Source: Ruminococcus flavefaciens
GTDB taxonomy: Bacteria > Bacillota_A > Clostridia > Oscillospirales > Ruminococcaceae
Length of the DNA stretch: 6,850 nucleotides
Direction of reading: 5' to 3'
Assembly (NCBI GenBank): GCA_004556875.1
Contig: SFFP01000099.1
Coordinates: 1-6,850, forward strand
In this document: piece by piece, positions 6,655 to 6,850 of the stretch
How positions within the stretch are numbered: position 1 is the first letter of the stretch
Layout of the letters: each line of letters begins with the position of its first letter
The notes under the pieces: generated by a model
Database searches by the model: none
What the model was told of the DNA's origin: nothing
The model's input: the letters and a program-made list of their open reading frames with translations, nothing else
Translations under genes and position numbers: made by a program

Positions 6655-6688
6655 TGCATTGAATAGTGTATATATACAATTCAGTGCA
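6655..6688. promoter_or_regulatory. 34-bp near-palindrome at the nusB transcription start
   Basis: The two halves (6655-6671 and 6672-6688) are complementary at 14 of 17 positions, with two more able to form G-T pairs in RNA and one mismatch (6665/6678). It begins one base after the -10, so the predicted start falls inside it. As DNA it is well placed for an operator. As RNA, the part from about 6660 to 6683 would form a hairpin at the 5' end of the message. Confidence 0.55.
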
Positions 6689-6717
6689 CCTTGCAAAATG
6701 AAAACAGACGTACTGAC

Positions 6718-6747
6718 CCTCTGTGTATAATACACGGAGGACTTTTT
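6718..6747 (+). terminator. Terminator-like hairpin in the nusB leader (possible attenuator)
   Basis: A 10-bp stem (6718-6727 with 6731-6740, one G-T pair) has a three-base loop, and five Ts follow at 6743-6747. It lies between the promoter and the nusB ribosome site, so it would stop transcription before nusB unless bypassed. The stem is only moderately GC-rich at its base and the T-run is short and offset by two bases, so read-through is likely to be considerable. The loop region also contains a TATAAT (6726-6731), but with no clear -35. Confidence 0.6.
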
Positions 6748-6776
6748 ATATCTAAGCGAAAGGATTGGTCGTAAAA

Positions 6777-6850
6777 ATGGGTTCACCTTCTGCAAACAAG
6801 CGTAAATCAAGAGAGCAGGCTTTTATTATTCTTTTTGAAAAGTCGTTTAA
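6777..6850 (+). CDS. nusB: Transcription antitermination factor NusB, N-terminus only (partial)
   Basis: Only 24 codons are present before the right edge. After a short lead (M-G-S-P-S-A-N) they give K-R-K-S-R-E-Q-A-F-I-I-L-F-E-K-S-F, which matches the first helix of NusB: an Arg/Lys-rich start, then R-E-x-A and L-F-x-x-x-F. NusB with NusE (S10) binds boxA RNA and helps RNA polymerase read through rRNA operons. ATG 6777 is chosen because GAAAGGA (6758-6764) lies 12 bases upstream and an in-frame TAA at 6753-6755 limits any earlier start. No gene precedes it in an operon; it has its own promoter and a leader with a hairpin. Family identity rests on a short segment. Confidence 0.75.
   Translation, partial: MGSPSANKRKSREQAFIILFEKSF

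Noticed and set aside
6726..6731. TATAAT inside the leader hairpin as the real nusB -10
   Set aside because: No acceptable -35 lies 16-18 bases upstream (about AACAGA), whereas 6626-6653 is near-consensus with an extended -10. It is kept as a minor alternative.

Overview
The window looks like chromosomal DNA from a low-to-mid GC anaerobic Clostridia, most likely the Ruminococcaceae/Oscillospiraceae group (Ruminococcus or [Eubacterium] siraeum-like). This is inferred from a very large secreted FIVAR-repeat protein, a GTP-type PEP carboxykinase, a small XRE-type regulator of a kind common in gut Clostridia, and the codon use (Thr almost always ACA, Ala GCT/GCA, Leu CTT/CTC). No tRNA, rRNA, CRISPR array, insertion sequence or phage gene was seen. 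All genes are on the + strand.

Layout. (1) Positions 1-3943 hold the 3' part of a giant extracellular protein, open at the left edge. It has an N-terminal beta-rich, cohesin-like region, twelve tandem ~70-residue helical repeats, and two tandem copies of a C-terminal beta domain. It ends at a strong terminator (3978-4009). (2) The AT-rich region 4010-4201 holds a good sigma-A promoter for the next gene, an inverted repeat at the predicted transcription start, a second upstream inverted repeat, and a possible Rex (redox repressor) site. (3) Positions 4202-5989 encode a complete GTP-dependent phosphoenolpyruvate carboxykinase, followed by two terminator-like hairpins. (4) Positions 6220-6448 are a small HTH regulator gene broken by a frameshift in a short A-run and possibly by a late nonsense change. 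It keeps its own promoter, with an inverted repeat over the -35. (5) Positions 6449-6625 are an AT-rich gap with no convincing gene. (6) From 6626 there is an extended -10 promoter, a 34-bp near-palindrome at the start point, a terminator-like hairpin, and then the first 24 codons of nusB, which runs off the right edge.

The genes look like separate transcription units, not one pathway: each has its own promoter and/or terminator. The carboxykinase is central metabolism, the large protein is surface or secreted, and nusB is a transcription factor of the core machinery. The points most worth a second look are the nusB leader (a palindrome and a terminator that share a motif and could pair alternatively), the possible redox control of the carboxykinase, the duplicated C-terminal domain of the surface protein, and the recent lesion(s) in the regulator gene. 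No clearly new multi-gene system was found.
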